Shown here in pieces: positions 20,198 to 31,681 of a stretch of 64,000 nucleotides of DNA. How positions within the stretch are numbered: position 1 is the first letter of the stretch; each line of letters begins with the position of its first letter. A program made the position numbers and the translations under genes. The notes below the pieces were generated by a model. That model was not told the DNA's origin, did not search any database, and was given only the letters and a program-made list of their open reading frames with translations. The DNA is from Nannochloropsis salina CCMP1776 (lineage: Eukaryota; Sar; Eustigmatophyceae; Eustigmatales; Monodopsidaceae): positions 353,898-417,897 of the forward strand of contig SDOX01000017.1 in assembly GCA_004565275.1 (NCBI GenBank). The letters run 5' to 3'.

Positions 20198-23100
20198 ATG
20201 ATCACAGGACACAATTTTGGACCGGCTAATGGTCCAGGATCTTTGGAGATTTCAGGGCAGGCAGATCATGCCTTAGCCGGCATTCTTCGTGCGAAGGTAG
20301 AGTGTTGGAAGATGGTGGATCCCGTTTTCAGCACATCCCGGCGACAACTGCGGGGGGGCAGGCAGATTTATCCGCCGGCCTACATACGGGAGCTGGCATA
20401 TCTTATGTATTTGGGATTGGAGGTAAGTGGAGCATGAATTAAAGTGGGTTTTCACAATGAACAGCTGCCAGATCCGAGCATCTTGTCGAACGGAATACGT
20501 CACCCTTGGACGAATTCTACGCATTAAATTGTCCACCCAGACTCGTGATGTTGGTCTTCTATCCCTGATTGTCACTTGCCATGGCTCTCACAGTGATCCT
20601 CATCCCTTTTATAGATCCGGGACCGGAAAGTGCCCAAGTCCAAGGTGGTGTTGCCCTCCTGTTTCATTGGCGGAGAGGCGGTGTCATGGCTGCACATCAA
20701 GGGACATGCCGCGTCTCGGGCTGAGGCGCTGAGGCTGGGGGACGAGATGATTGCCCTGGGCCTGGTGCAAGCGTTGGCAGGCGTGAAGACAGAGCGCCTC
20801 GAGCGGCCTCGGGCGGGGCCCGGCGGGAGAGCGAGCGGGAAGCACCTCCTCCCCTCCATGCACGATTCCTACCGCCTCTACCAGTTTACCTGCGACGTGG
20901 AGGACGCGGCCTGCGACGGCCTGGGCCTGCCGCTCCCTTCCCCGTCCTCCCTAAGCCTCCCGCCCCTCCCGCCCTCCATGGGCCCCGCTAAAGCCCCCCT
21001 CGGGCTCTCTCAGCGCTGGGCCTTCCCCGCCCGAACAGCTCACAATTCCCTCATTCTGGATATGGGCCTGGCCAAGGAGATGGAGGCCGCGTTTGCCTGG
21101 GGTGCTCCCACGCCCGCTCCTTGTCCGGCCTCCCTTCCTACCGTCCCGGTCCCGGACTCCCCCCTCCCTCCCTCCCTCCCTCCCTCCCCTCCGCCCTCCC
21201 CCCCGCCCTCCTATGCCTCCCCCACCGCCCAGGCCTGCGCCCTGCTAAAACTTCGGGAGCGCGTCCGGCAGATCGGGCGTCGCCACGCCCCAGGCTGGGA
21301 GCTTTCGCGCGTCTCACGGAGACCGGCCAAGCCCCGCCCTCCCTCCCTCCCTCCCCTCCCTCCCTTGCGAGTGTACACACGCAGCAAGCCCGTGGGCGCC
21401 TCCTCGAGCCTCCTTAGGACTGTCGGCGCTGTTCCGTGTTCGCCCCGCACCTTCCTTGAGCTCATGTACGGTGGTGATGAAGAGGGTGGGAGACCTTGCC
21501 CGGAGGCGATGGGCCGGAGGGAGGTGGTGGTGGAGGAGCTGCCCTACCTCCCGGCGTGCTGCAATCCCTGGCTAGAAGGGGACGGAGGGGCGGGGAAGGG
21601 GGGAGGATGGGAGGAGGAGGAGGAGGAGGGAAGGGAGGAAGGGAGGAAGGGGTGGAGGGAAGGCTCCACGCAGTTGTCGGCCACGCCCTGGCAGCCGGTG
21701 CAATCGAAAATGCCCCCCCCTCCCTCCTCCCTCCTCCTCCCCTTCCTCCCTCCCTTCCTCCTCCATCCTTCCAGGCCTATCCCCCCCCGAAACTTTTTCC
21801 CTGTCCCTTCAATGGCATGTCGGCATCTCGGCGCCTGGACGATGGAACTGTAAGGGAGGTTGATGGAGTGGGAGCTTCCGATGTGAGGGAGGAGGAGGAG
21901 GAGGAGGGAGGCCAGGACGAGGCTCGGGAGGAAGTTGCGACGGAGGTAGTGATTGGGAAGGAAGGAAGGGACTCGTGGGAAGGGGAGCAGGACGGTGCGA
22001 GGAGCATGGCCTCTGCGGCCGGAACCTCTTTGGCCTTCCCCACGGAAGGCCTGGGGAGGGAGGAAGGAGGAGGGAGGAGGTACGCCCGGTGCCACTCATG
22101 CCAGGGGGAGGTACTGCGGACGATGGAAGCGATGGAGGCGCACGAGGCGGCTTGTAATGGGGAAGGAGGGCGGTATGGAGGGAGGGAGAGAAAGTCGCCA
22201 GTGACGCGCTCTCAGGGAAAAACGGCCCGGATCTTGTACCGGAGGAGCTCCCCTCCCTCGGCCTCTCCCTCGGCGCCTCCCACCCTTCCTCGCCCCTTCG
22301 CCCGTCCGTCCAAGCCCTGGGAAGCCTGCGTGCTCCAGGACAGCTTTGTGGACCGGGAAGGGGGCGCCGTTTTTCTCTACGAGATGAGCGTGCGGCACGG
22401 GCGGGTGGAGGGTTCCCCTGGGCACGCGCCGGTGGAAGTGCTGGCGGTGTTGTACGTGGCGCGGCCGGTGGCGAGACCGCGCGGGGAGGAGGCGGAGGCC
22501 TGTGAGCTGACAGTCATCTCCCAGGTGGCTGGGTGCGGGAGGGGAGGGAGGGGTCGGGGGGGGGGGGTGGTGGTGTCGCACGCGGCGATAGCGACGGCGG
22601 TGAGCCTGCAGAGGGAGGAGGAAGGAAGGAAGGAGAGGGAGGCGGAGCCGGGGGCCTGGAAATCTTCGGGGGAGGAGAAAGGGGCGCGTGGGAGGAGGGA
22701 GATTGAGGGCGTGGAGTGTTTGCGTGGCGCCCCTTTCGTCGAGGCTGTCGGAAAGGCCCCGGCCTCGCGGTCCACTCCAATCTCATCACCGGCTCCCTCC
22801 CCTCCCCGCCCTCCTCGCCACGAGGACGCACGCCCGTCGGGGAAGGTCCGGGCCACGGCCTGGCCGGGGGCCTCTGCTCCCTCTTCCTCCTCCCCCTCCT
22901 CACTCGACCCCACCTCGTCGTCCTCCACTGCCACCACCACCTCCTCTCCCTCCACCTCCTCTCCCTCCTCCTCGGTATTTGGGGGGGCCGGGGGCTCGGC
23001 AGGGAGTCTGATGGGGATGGAAGGGATGACTCTGTGGGGGGAAGAGGTGAAGGACGAAAAAGCGATGGGACGGGAGGATGAGAGATGGGCATGGCGGCGA

Positions 23101-24582
23101 GGGGAGGTTCGGGGCGGAGGCGAGGGCGTGGCCGTGGCCAGGGAGGGAAGGAGGGAGGGAGGGAAGGAGGGGGCAAGGGAGGGAGGGAAGGTCGGTCTGC
23201 AGGACTTGAGCGTGATGGCGCTGATTGGGCGCGGGGGCTTCGGCAAGGTGTACCTGGCCCGTCGGAGCCACCGATCTGGAGGTTGGCCGGGGCGGGAGGG
23301 GGAGGGGGCGGGAGGGAGGGCGCTCCCCGGGCAGCTGTGTGCCCTGAAGGTGCTGGACAAGGAGGAAGTGAGCCGGCGGAGCCAGATCGAGCGGACGTGG
23401 AGCGAGCGAGGGCTCTTGGTCACCCTCCGGCATCCCTTCCTCGTCCGCCTCCTCTTCGCGTTCAGCACCTCCCGACGCCTCTACCTGGGCCTGGAGTTCT
23501 GCCAGGGCGGGGACCTGTTCACGTTGATGAGGAGGGAGGGCCGGATGGGGGAGGAAGCGGTGCGGGTGTACGCGGCGGAGATGGCGCTGGCCCTGGACTA
23601 CTTGCACGCCCAAGGGGTGCTCTACCGGGACCTGAAGCCCGAGAACGTGCTGATGGGGCGGGACGGGCACCTGAAGCTCGCGGACCTGGGCCTGGCCCGC
23701 CACTTCGTCAGCGACCCTCCGTTGCAGGCGGTGGGGAGGGCAAGGGGGGAGGAGGAAAGAGGGGCCGAGGGGGAGGGAGGGAGGGAGGAATGGAGGGAAG
23801 GAGGGAGAGGGGAAGGGAAGACCTCTTCGTCTCCTACCAGGGCCTCATCCGCTGCCCCGCCCCCCGCCACTTTGTACCGCTCTCACTCCTTCTGCGGCAC
23901 TCACGAATACCTCGCGCCCGAAGTCCTCCTCAATCAGGGCCACTCGCTTCCAGTCGACTGGTGGTGCCTAGGCCTCTGCCTCCACGAAATGCTCACCCGG
24001 AGGCACCCCTTCAAGCCCCTTCCCCCGCCCTCCCTCCCTCCTTCCCCCGCCCCCTCCCCTTCCTCCCCCGCGTCCTCGCCACCCGCCTGCCCGGGGGAAG
24101 TCATGCGCAACATCTGTGGATTTCCCCCCTTCCTCCATCCCTCCCTCTCCTCGGACGCCGCAGCCCTCCTCGTCCGCCTCCTGGAGAAGGACCCCGACCG
24201 GCGGCTGGGAGGTGTAGCCGCCCTACGTCGGCAACCGTTTTTTAATAATTTGAATTGGGAGGCCGTTTACGAGAAACGGGTCGAGGCTCCTTATCGCCCC
24301 CGGGTCCGCTCGGACGAGGACGTGGGATGCTTCGCGGGGTGTCTGACGGAGGAGAGGGTGCGCTACAGTGATGTGGTGGCCAGTGAGGACGGTTGGGGAA
24401 GGGGGAAGGGGGAGGAAGGGCGGGAGGGAGGGAGGGAGGGAGGGGGATGCTTGCTCCCGGTGTGGCCCCGCGGGCGGGGAAGAGGAGGGTGTCAAGGATG
24501 GTCTTGGCGAGGGAGGAAGACGAGGAGGGAGGAGGAGGAGGGAATGTGGGAGGGCTTCGAGTACGTGGCGGAGGAGGGATAA
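20198..24582 (+). CDS. DEP-domain AGC-family protein kinase
   Basis: Proposed exons 20198-20422, 20615-21697, 21775-24582 (all phase 0), about 1,371 residues. The junction of exons 1 and 2 builds a DEP domain (LAYLMYLGLE|IRDRKVPKSK, then CFIGGEAVSWL) that typically docks signalling proteins at membranes. The AGC kinase domain spans ~910-1260: GRGGFGKVYLA, LCALKVLDKEEV, YRDLKPENVLM, then ADLGLA where DFG is expected, T-loop SHSFCGTHEYLAPEVL with Ser at the usual PDK1-phosphorylated Thr, and PVDWWCLGLCLHEML. The end (WEGFEYV) resembles a hydrophobic motif. Large Gly/Glu/Arg and Pro/Ser runs encoded by GGA/GGGA repeats separate the domains and interrupt the kinase C-lobe. The 77 bp intron 2 (21698-21774) is the least certain junction. 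It could equally be called S6K/PKA-like. Confidence 0.75.
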
Positions 24583-25261
24583 TAGTGGGGGGGGTGGGAG
24601 GGGGGGCGGGGAGGGAGGCATTGCGTAGGAGTCGCGCGTGCGTGTAAATGGGGCGTGTTGGTAATCAAAAATCGAATCATTGCACTGAGGGTGCCCGTCA
24701 GGGGGGAGGAGGGAGGGAAGGAGGGAGGGAGAGAGGGAGGGGAAGGCTCCTCGACGAGGGTCCGTGCTTTTTCTTTCCCCTCGCCTCCCCCCCGGCCTTG
24801 TCTACTGTTACAACTCCTCCCATTCCTCCCGCGCCTCCACCCTTACCGCACACACATGCATATATCTGTGTCAACATCTATGTATCTATGTAACTTTCCG
24901 TCTTCCCCCCCTCTGCAGATTAGCCAGAAAGCCGACCCTCACACCAGTGCCCACGGTGGGAGAACCCTCCTCCCCCCGCACACGCTCCCCCACCTCTCCT
25001 CGCCTCTCAACTCTCTCTCTCCTCCCCGCGAGGGCATCCCTGTGCGGCGCAACCATGTGTACAGCTCGAAGGGGAGGGCGAGAGAGGCGCAGGAGGGAGG
25101 GAGGGAGGGAGGAAGGACGAGGGTGAGGGAGGGACCGGGGGAGGGCGCGAGGAACGGGAGCAGGTCTGGCGCTCCTCAGCCTTCCCCTTCCTCCTGCCCC
25201 CTCTCCTCCCTCTTTCTCGCCCACCTCTTGACCCTCCCTTCTTCCCTCCCTCCCTCCCTAT
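24583..25261. other. Convergent, microsatellite-rich intergenic region
   Basis: About 680 bp between the stops of the DEP kinase and the elongase. It is dominated by GGGA/GGAA runs (e.g. 24700-24745, 25090-25120) and pyrimidine tracts. Long open frames on both strands here are low-complexity by-products of these repeats; none has recognisable similarity. Confidence 0.5.
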
Positions 25262-26721
25262 CTACTCCGCTTTCCTCGACGCGGGCCGCTGTCTCCTCCC
25301 CCCTCCCCCCGCCGCCGGTACCGACTCCCCCCCTCTCCTCCTCCTCACCCCCCCCCCCGTCCTCCCCGCCTTGCCCCCTGAGAGGCCCCGGGCGGCGCCG
25401 GGCGCGGCAGGGTTGAAAGCCGGGAAAAAGCGTTCCAGGAAAAAGAGGACGAAGAAGTAGAGGTAGGTGGCGTACATGGCGGCGCACCAGGGAATGAGGC
25501 CCCGGACGAGGGCGCAGGAAGGATCGCGGGAGAAGACAAAGGCGGAGACGGTGATGCCCACACCGACCAGCATCTGCAGAATCTGGGCCATGGTGATCCA
25601 CATGGGGCTGGGGGAGGGAGGGAGGGAGGGAGGGAGGGAGAAAGGGAGGCAGGGAGGCAGGGAGGGCGGGAGGGAGGGAGGGAGGTTGTGGTTGAGCGGA
25701 GCATGGCCTACTGGTAGAAATTTTACGAAAGAGGAAGTCGGCCTTGCGGGGAGGGAGAGAAGACGGAAGAGGGATGGAAAGAGGGAGGGAGGGAGGGAGG
25801 GAGGGAGGGAGGAAGGGAATCGGCACCCACCTGAACCACTTGGGCCAGAGCCGGAGCTCCATGAGGAAGTAGTAGGAGTACATGAGGGCGTGCACGGAGT
25901 AGTTCATGGCCACGAAGTATATTCCCGGGTTGCGCGCCGAGTAGGAGAACCAGGTGTAGAGGAGCACCGTCACGTGGTGGTACCTGGGGGGGGGACAAGG
26001 TCAGCCACATGCAGGCCACGGTGCGCGGGGCGGGAAATGCTACCCGGAGAGTCCCACGGCCCGACACTTTCGCGAAAGCCTTGCACAAGTTCCCCCCCTT
26101 TCGGCCCCCATCCCGCCCCGGACCCCGCCCTCCCTCCCCGACGCACCAGTGTAGGAACATGGGGTCTTTCCCCTTCAGGACCAGGATGACCGTGTCCACC
26201 AGCTCGAAGAGCTTGGAGACGGTGAATAGCATGACCCACAGCCCCGCCGCCCCGTCCCCGTATCCGGCCTTGTCGGGGGCTTCGCACACGGTCGTCTTGA
26301 AGTCCTTGTGCGTGAAGAGGAAGAGGAAGTGGGGGACGACGCGCGTGGCTCCCAGGACGGAGAAAGCGGCCAAAAATGCGTTCCAAAAGGCGGGGAAAAG
26401 CCCCAGATTTATTGGTCCTTTTCCCTCTCGCCTCCTGCGCTCGACGTATTTTTTGCCCTCTATCAGGAAGGAGAGGTACAGGATGGTGGCGACGATGGGG
26501 AGGGCTTGGTTATCCCGTATGACTTGAAAGGAGGACGAGACGTCGAAATTTTTCTCCCACTCCATGTAAAAAGGCCCTAGCCATGGCAACGATTGAAACA
26601 CTTGGACAAAACGGACGGGACTCTCTGGATCTGCTGTCTTGTAGCGACTCGATGCGTAAAGAGGCCGCGGGTCTCGCCAGAGCCACGCGGGCAAGGCAAC
26701 AGATGGCATGGTGGACTGCAC
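25262..26721 (-). CDS. ELO-type very-long-chain fatty acid elongase
   Basis: Three exons: 26147-26721, 25831-25983, 25262-25607 (phases 2, 2), about 357 residues. The HxxHH box is built across the first junction: [18 protein letters not shown]. Other ELO marks are [38 protein letters not shown] and [12 protein letters not shown]. About seven hydrophobic membrane segments are visible. ELO enzymes are ER 3-ketoacyl-CoA synthases that condense malonyl-CoA with acyl-CoA; whether this one prefers saturated or polyunsaturated chains cannot be read. The tail is Gly/Arg-rich (from 25262) without an obvious dilysine ER signal. The second intron holds a (CCCT)n tract on the coding strand. An ATG four codons downstream of the first is an alternative start. 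Confidence 0.85.
25616..25684 (+). repeat. (GGGA)n microsatellite in elongase intron 2
   Basis: Nearly uninterrupted GGGA tetramers with a few interruptions; a second block lies near 25785-25812 in the same intron. On the coding strand of the elongase these are (TCCC)n tracts directly upstream of the 3' splice site at 25608, so they double as its polypyrimidine tract. The G-rich strand could form G-quadruplexes. Confidence 0.85.
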
Positions 26722-28277
26722 GACACGAGCTACTGAAGACCCTACCGTAGCAATGAATCAAATATAGAAGGCTCCAGTCTGTCCAAAAAATGAATAAAAA
26801 CCGGGAAGGAGGGGGAAAAGTGACTGAAGTCGAAGGGTTCAAAGCCCGACAGGCTGTACAAGGACGTGTTGGGTAGAGCTACTTTGGGAGCCACGCTAAG
26901 CATCCTTCTGGTGAGCACAGACCATTTAATTGTAGAGGTCCGGCCCGCACATCGTGATAGCGAGCTCGGCCTAACAGGCATTGAGAAATCGAGGTTCAGG
27001 CAAAACAGAGGCGAGGCAACCGATCATGGTCTCAAGGCTGCGCACGCCCCTCATTCCAAGCAGGCGATGATCGTAGCGAGGGGGACAGGAGCCAAGCATC
27101 GGGCACCAAACTTAAAGCGCACACTGCATCCAACGAGCGCTGTGGTCAACCAATCGACAAGCACACCTCATTCACTTCCATTTTCGCCCTCAAAAGACGG
27201 AAGATGCGTGTCCTGCTCGCGTATTGTGCCCTGGCGCATCAAGGGGGGAGGAACGGCGAGCAGGGACATCGAGCTGGAAAGGAGCGAGCTGCAATTACCA
27301 AAAATCAGGAGTCTCGTGCTCCTTGGTACCTGGCTGTACCGCAAAAGTGGCCTAGATAAGAACATTTGTGAAGAGAATCGGCTTTTTAAGACTGTCTCTG
27401 TGACAAGTGCCACTCGTGATTAATTTTGCGGGTGTCTTGCTAGGGATCGCTTTACACTCATGAATTCAGAGGAGGGCTTGTACTGAAGTTTAGCTATGAA
27501 ATGACATCACATTCGGGCGTTGTCACTATGAAATTATGTCACATGAAATCATAACATGTTTTGAAAAAATGCCACGAGAAAACAAAATGCTGCGCAGTAG
27601 TAGTAAAAAGTTGCCACATGTACCCAACACAAGTCGTAAGACTGGGCTGCCATCCTCCTCAAACGTTGTGACTAATGATGCGTTAGCACACAATTACATC
27701 TCCTTTCCGCACAATTAATACTTATTGCTTTCTGCTTTTTGCTATGCCTTACGCTGTACAAAATCAGAGACTACTCTGCACGTTTTTTATCAGCTTTCTC
27801 ACATGTTTACCTCATAGCTGGTGAAAATAATTGAACATTTCAACTCCTTCCGATTGCCTTTCCTTCGTCTCCCACTGTCTCACGGGCGTCACTAGTGATA
27901 TCACAAAATTCTCCGACGTGTTTACCACAATCAGGACATGGGGAAAAGCGTCCTCACGTGAGATTCCCTGTATCAACCATACAACGTTGAAAGCTGCGAG
28001 ACCTTATGAATTTCTGAAGCAGTCACATACACTAAATGGCACACGCAAAGTCATTTTTCTCTCGCGCATCTCAATAGCCGCGAGGAATGTAGTTTAGAAT
28101 GAACAACATCCAAACATGTTTTCAGCGTCTCACTTCCCCTTGCCCGTCTCTCTCGCCAAGGAAAACCAGCGAAGGCTCATGTTCCACGCTTGAAAACCGT
28201 GCTGCTCGCGCACTGCGGGCCACCACGGACATTTTTGAACAACTTCCCTCCTTCCTCTTTTTTCTGACCAGGGATCA
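26722..28277. other. Gene-poor intergenic region
   Basis: About 1.55 kb between the divergent elongase and aspartyl protease genes. It is AT-richer from 27.4 kb on. A strong 3' splice acceptor (pyrimidine tract then CAG at 28269-28271) shows that an upstream leader exon of the protease lies somewhere here, but none could be fixed with matching phase. Open frames on either strand lack family similarity. Confidence 0.5.
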
Positions 28278-31055
28278 ATGACGGACGACGGCAGCAGCAA
28301 TGGCACTGCCGGTGAAAGTGTCAGCGCTGTACTGCCACTCCGGCGACGTGTGCCTCCCGCAGCTCGACGCCGTCACGACCGTCGTAGACCTCTGCCGTGG
28401 CGGCGGGGGCAAGCCGCCTTGCCGCAAAGCCTTACAGCGTCAGACTCCTCATTTATTTTCCCCCTCTCCACGACGGGAGGAAGCCACTATGTCACTCTGG
28501 AGATCGGGACTCCACCGCAGGCGCAGGCAGTTATTGTCGACACGGGCAGTGCCTGGGTGGCATTTGGGTGTGCTCCTGGCTGTGACATGTACTGTGGCGA
28601 ACATGTCCACCCATTCTTTGCGTATAATGAGAGTTCCAGCGCTCGAATCCTCAAATGTGGGGAATGCAGCACCCAATGCTTGGATGATTTGTGCCTGGTC
28701 ACGCAACACTACTCCGAGGGCAGCGCGTGGCGGGCCTTCTCGGTTGAGGACCGCGTTGGTTTTCAGACGGAGCCCGGCACGCGCCAGGCTCCAACAAATG
28801 TGCCTCCGACGACCGTTCCCTTTGTGTTCGGTTGCCAGACCAAACTCACGTAGGTGCATCTTTCTCTTTCGTCGCGAACAATTCATGCGGTGATCTGCAC
28901 CCTTTCCCCGCCCGGACCCGCCCCGCCTGTTTCACCTGCCGCGTCCTTTCTCACTCCCTATTTTCCCCTTTCCATCTCTCCTTGCGACAGTGGTCTTTTC
29001 GTTCCGCAGCTGGAAAACGGCATCATGGGTCTCTCTCGCGGCCCTGAGAACCTCGTCTCCCACATGCGGGCCGCCGGGCGCATCCCGCGGGCAGCTTTCT
29101 CCCTCTGTTTCCACGAGCATCCTGACGACGGAGGCTGGATGACCGTGGGCAATCTCGATGATGCGACCAGCAGCAGTCGTGCCTCGCGGGACCTGGGAGA
29201 GGGTGCGGCCCAGGATGGAGGAGACCCGGGGGGGGCAATGGCCTATGCCTCCCTGACGCCCTCCCCCACCGGCTGGTTCCTGGTCGAGCTTCGCGCCCTT
29301 TTCCTGGGGGGCCACATCCTCACAGAGTCGGATGCTCCCGTTTCTCCCGCTCACTCCCCCTCTCCCCCGCCCCCCCGGCGCCGGCATGCTCTTTTGGACT
29401 CGGGGACCACCGACACCTACATGCTGCGCTCCCTCCGCCCCTCCTTCTCCTCCCACTTCTCCCGCGCCACCAGGGGGCGTCTCCCTTTCGTGCCCGGGGC
29501 GCCCTACCGGCTGTCCGTGTACGAAGTACTCCTGCTGCCCGCCTTGGAGGTGGATCTTGGCGAGGAGCAGGCGGGGGGCGAGAGGACGGGGGCCCCGGAG
29601 GGGGCCCGTCTGTCCATCCCGCCCATGTCCTATATGGAGGAGCAGAGGGAGGGCGAGACCGGGAATGGGGAGGAGCGGGAAAGTGAGACGGAGGGGCAGG
29701 GGCAGGTTGCGCGGACAGTGTGGGTGCCGCGCCTGTATTTCACAGAGGCCTCCCTGGCCATCCTGGGGTCGAACGCCCTCCGCGGTCAGGAGGTGCTCTT
29801 CGACATGGAGGGAGGGAGGGTGGGGGTCCGGTCCCTGCCTTCCTGCTCCCACCGGCGACGGGCGGCCGCGTTGGCGTGCGAGGAGCAGTGTGGAAAGCTC
29901 TCTGCCTCCGCGTCTTCCCCCCCTGCCTCGCCTGTTTGTCGTCTGGATGGGGTCACGGACACGTCTGCCTGCCACGCCACCTGTGGTCTGGCCAGCGAAT
30001 GGGAGGAAGCGACTGGCGGTCGCTCCTCGGGCATCCGTCCCGACGAGAGATTGGGGACACCCAGTGAGGGAGTCAGCGACGGGGGAACTGGCGTCGATCC
30101 CTGGGGATCGGACAGGGCGAGCGTCGTCCGGGAGGGGAAAGCGGGGCGGCGGGCCTCGCTCCTCCTGTGGGAAGGTGGGCCCTGCCCCCCACTGCAGCCT
30201 CCGCAGCGCACGCCCAGGGCAAAGGCCGAGGATAGGGACCGTCTGGCCACCGCCCAATGGAGGCAGTGTCGCTCCCTCCTCTTCTCGGATGCTCCAGGAT
30301 GCGCCGATTTGGCGCTTGCCCTCCTTTCCCCTCCCAATTTCCACGGCCCATCCACCCACGAGAGCGCGGAGAACTTCTCCTGGGGAGACCTGCCTTCCCC
30401 GTCCCTTCTGTGCAGCAATCCCTGCATGGAAGCCGTACGATGGGCCTGTCGGGACGCCGAAGGCACCTACATTCCGCTGCTGAGAGGTCTTCCCCACGAC
30501 TTCTGCGCGCGAAACCAAGAAGGAAAATATTGCTTTGAGGCATACATGCCCCTTCTGTCAGGGTGTCCCTCTTCAGTAAACTGCACTGCCTCGCTTCCCT
30601 CCCTCTGCGGGGCTCTCCAAGACACGGGCTGTTGCTTCCAGCATCTATTGCCCCGCCATCCACAAGCTGCCGACCTCAGCTTCCATTGCCCTCGCTCCCA
30701 AGACACCCCCCCGGCCTGTCCCCCTCCGCCGGACACACTTTTTGGACCGGGCAGCCTGCCTCTCTCGGCCGAGCCCGTCACCTCTCTTTCCTCCTGGGGC
30801 CGCAGTCTCACAGCGAGCGAGATCGCGCTTCTGGGTAGCCTGAGCCTCGTCTCCCTCCTCCTTGTGGCCGTTGTGCCGAGATGGGCCCGCGCCCTGGCCT
30901 CGCGGGGTCCTCTTGGGGCGTGGTATCAACACCTACTGCGAGCAATTTCCAGGAGACCCTCGGTTTCCTCCGTCGGAGGGGATGGCGTGGCGGGAGAAAC
31001 TGATAGCCTCACCAGGGAGATAGAGCGAGGGACTCCTAGAGCACAGTGTGTGTGA
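28278..31055 (+). CDS. Pepsin-type aspartyl protease with C-terminal membrane anchor
   Basis: Exons 28278-28849 and 28991-31055 (phase 2), about 878 residues, plus an unresolved upstream exon. A1-family features: HYVTLEIGTPPQ, first catalytic motif VIVDTGSAWVAF near residue 87, ENGIMGLSRG at the exon junction, and second motif ALLDSGTTDTYM near residue 326. A Cys-rich C-terminal half (for example NPCMEAVRWACRDAEG, LCGALQDTGCC) ends in one membrane helix (IALLGSLSLVSLLLVAVVP, ~802-828) and a short basic cytosolic tail. A secreted or endomembrane, type I topology is inferred. The present ATG is preceded by a pyrimidine tract and CAG in frame, so the signal peptide is expected on the missing exon. 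Long acidic and Pro-rich insertions lie between the catalytic motifs. Confidence 0.82.
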
Positions 31056-31681
31056 TTACCTAAAGCACCTTGTAAAGAAAATTTGTGGTTTAAGGGGTTC
31101 TTCTCTTTCCTTCTTATTCTTCGGAAATGATTGGCGAGCAATCAGTAAGTGCCGAGGAAGTCGTTACTTGAAACGCGCCAAATAAATTCGGTGTGCGTTG
31201 GCACACAATTTTCACGCACCACCATCCTTCTATTTCTCTGCATGCCGGTGAGGGCATTTCTTATTGAATTATCGAATGATGACATAAAGTGCTGCTCATT
31301 CTTTGTGTGAAAGATTTCATTGCCAAGCAAGACGTCTGCCTTTCTTTCGGCGCATGTCCTTGTCTGTTGGTTCAGCCAAGGTTCTTGTGCTTTTTATGCA
31401 GATGCGTATGACTCTATGTTTACTAATCTGGCCTAAGCCCACCGTCTTACCACGCCTTTCACCATAGTCATGGCGTGACCTGGTCGTTGGGCTCCTACTT
31501 CCTAATGTTTCATCTGACCACAACGAAACATATCTGGAGTAATGTATAAATAATACATCGCCTCCACGCTTCTCAAATGGTTCGTTATCTCGCTTCCTTT
31601 CCAGATGCTATTTGTGCGATCCCGTGCCCCTTCTAAAGCGTGCCTCTCCGCCCGTCTCCGTCTTCATGTCGATGCTTGTGT
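31056..31681. other. Convergent intergenic region
   Basis: About 626 bp between two convergent stops. It is AT-rich with a possible poly(A) region near 31070-31120; nothing else could be supported. Confidence 0.45.

Noticed and set aside
22096-23703. Several long antisense open frames of 160-360 codons, Pro/Ser/Arg-rich
   Set aside because: They mirror the GC-rich, low-complexity coding strand of the DEP kinase and have no domain similarity.
24655-25416. 253-codon plus-strand frame between kinase and elongase
   Set aside because: It is composed of microsatellite translation (Gly/Arg, Pro/Ser) and overlaps the elongase C-terminal exon on the other strand.
28932-30518. 528-codon antisense frame opposite the aspartyl protease
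   Set aside because: The protease strand has both catalytic motifs and sensible domain order; the antisense product is Gly/Arg-rich with no family.
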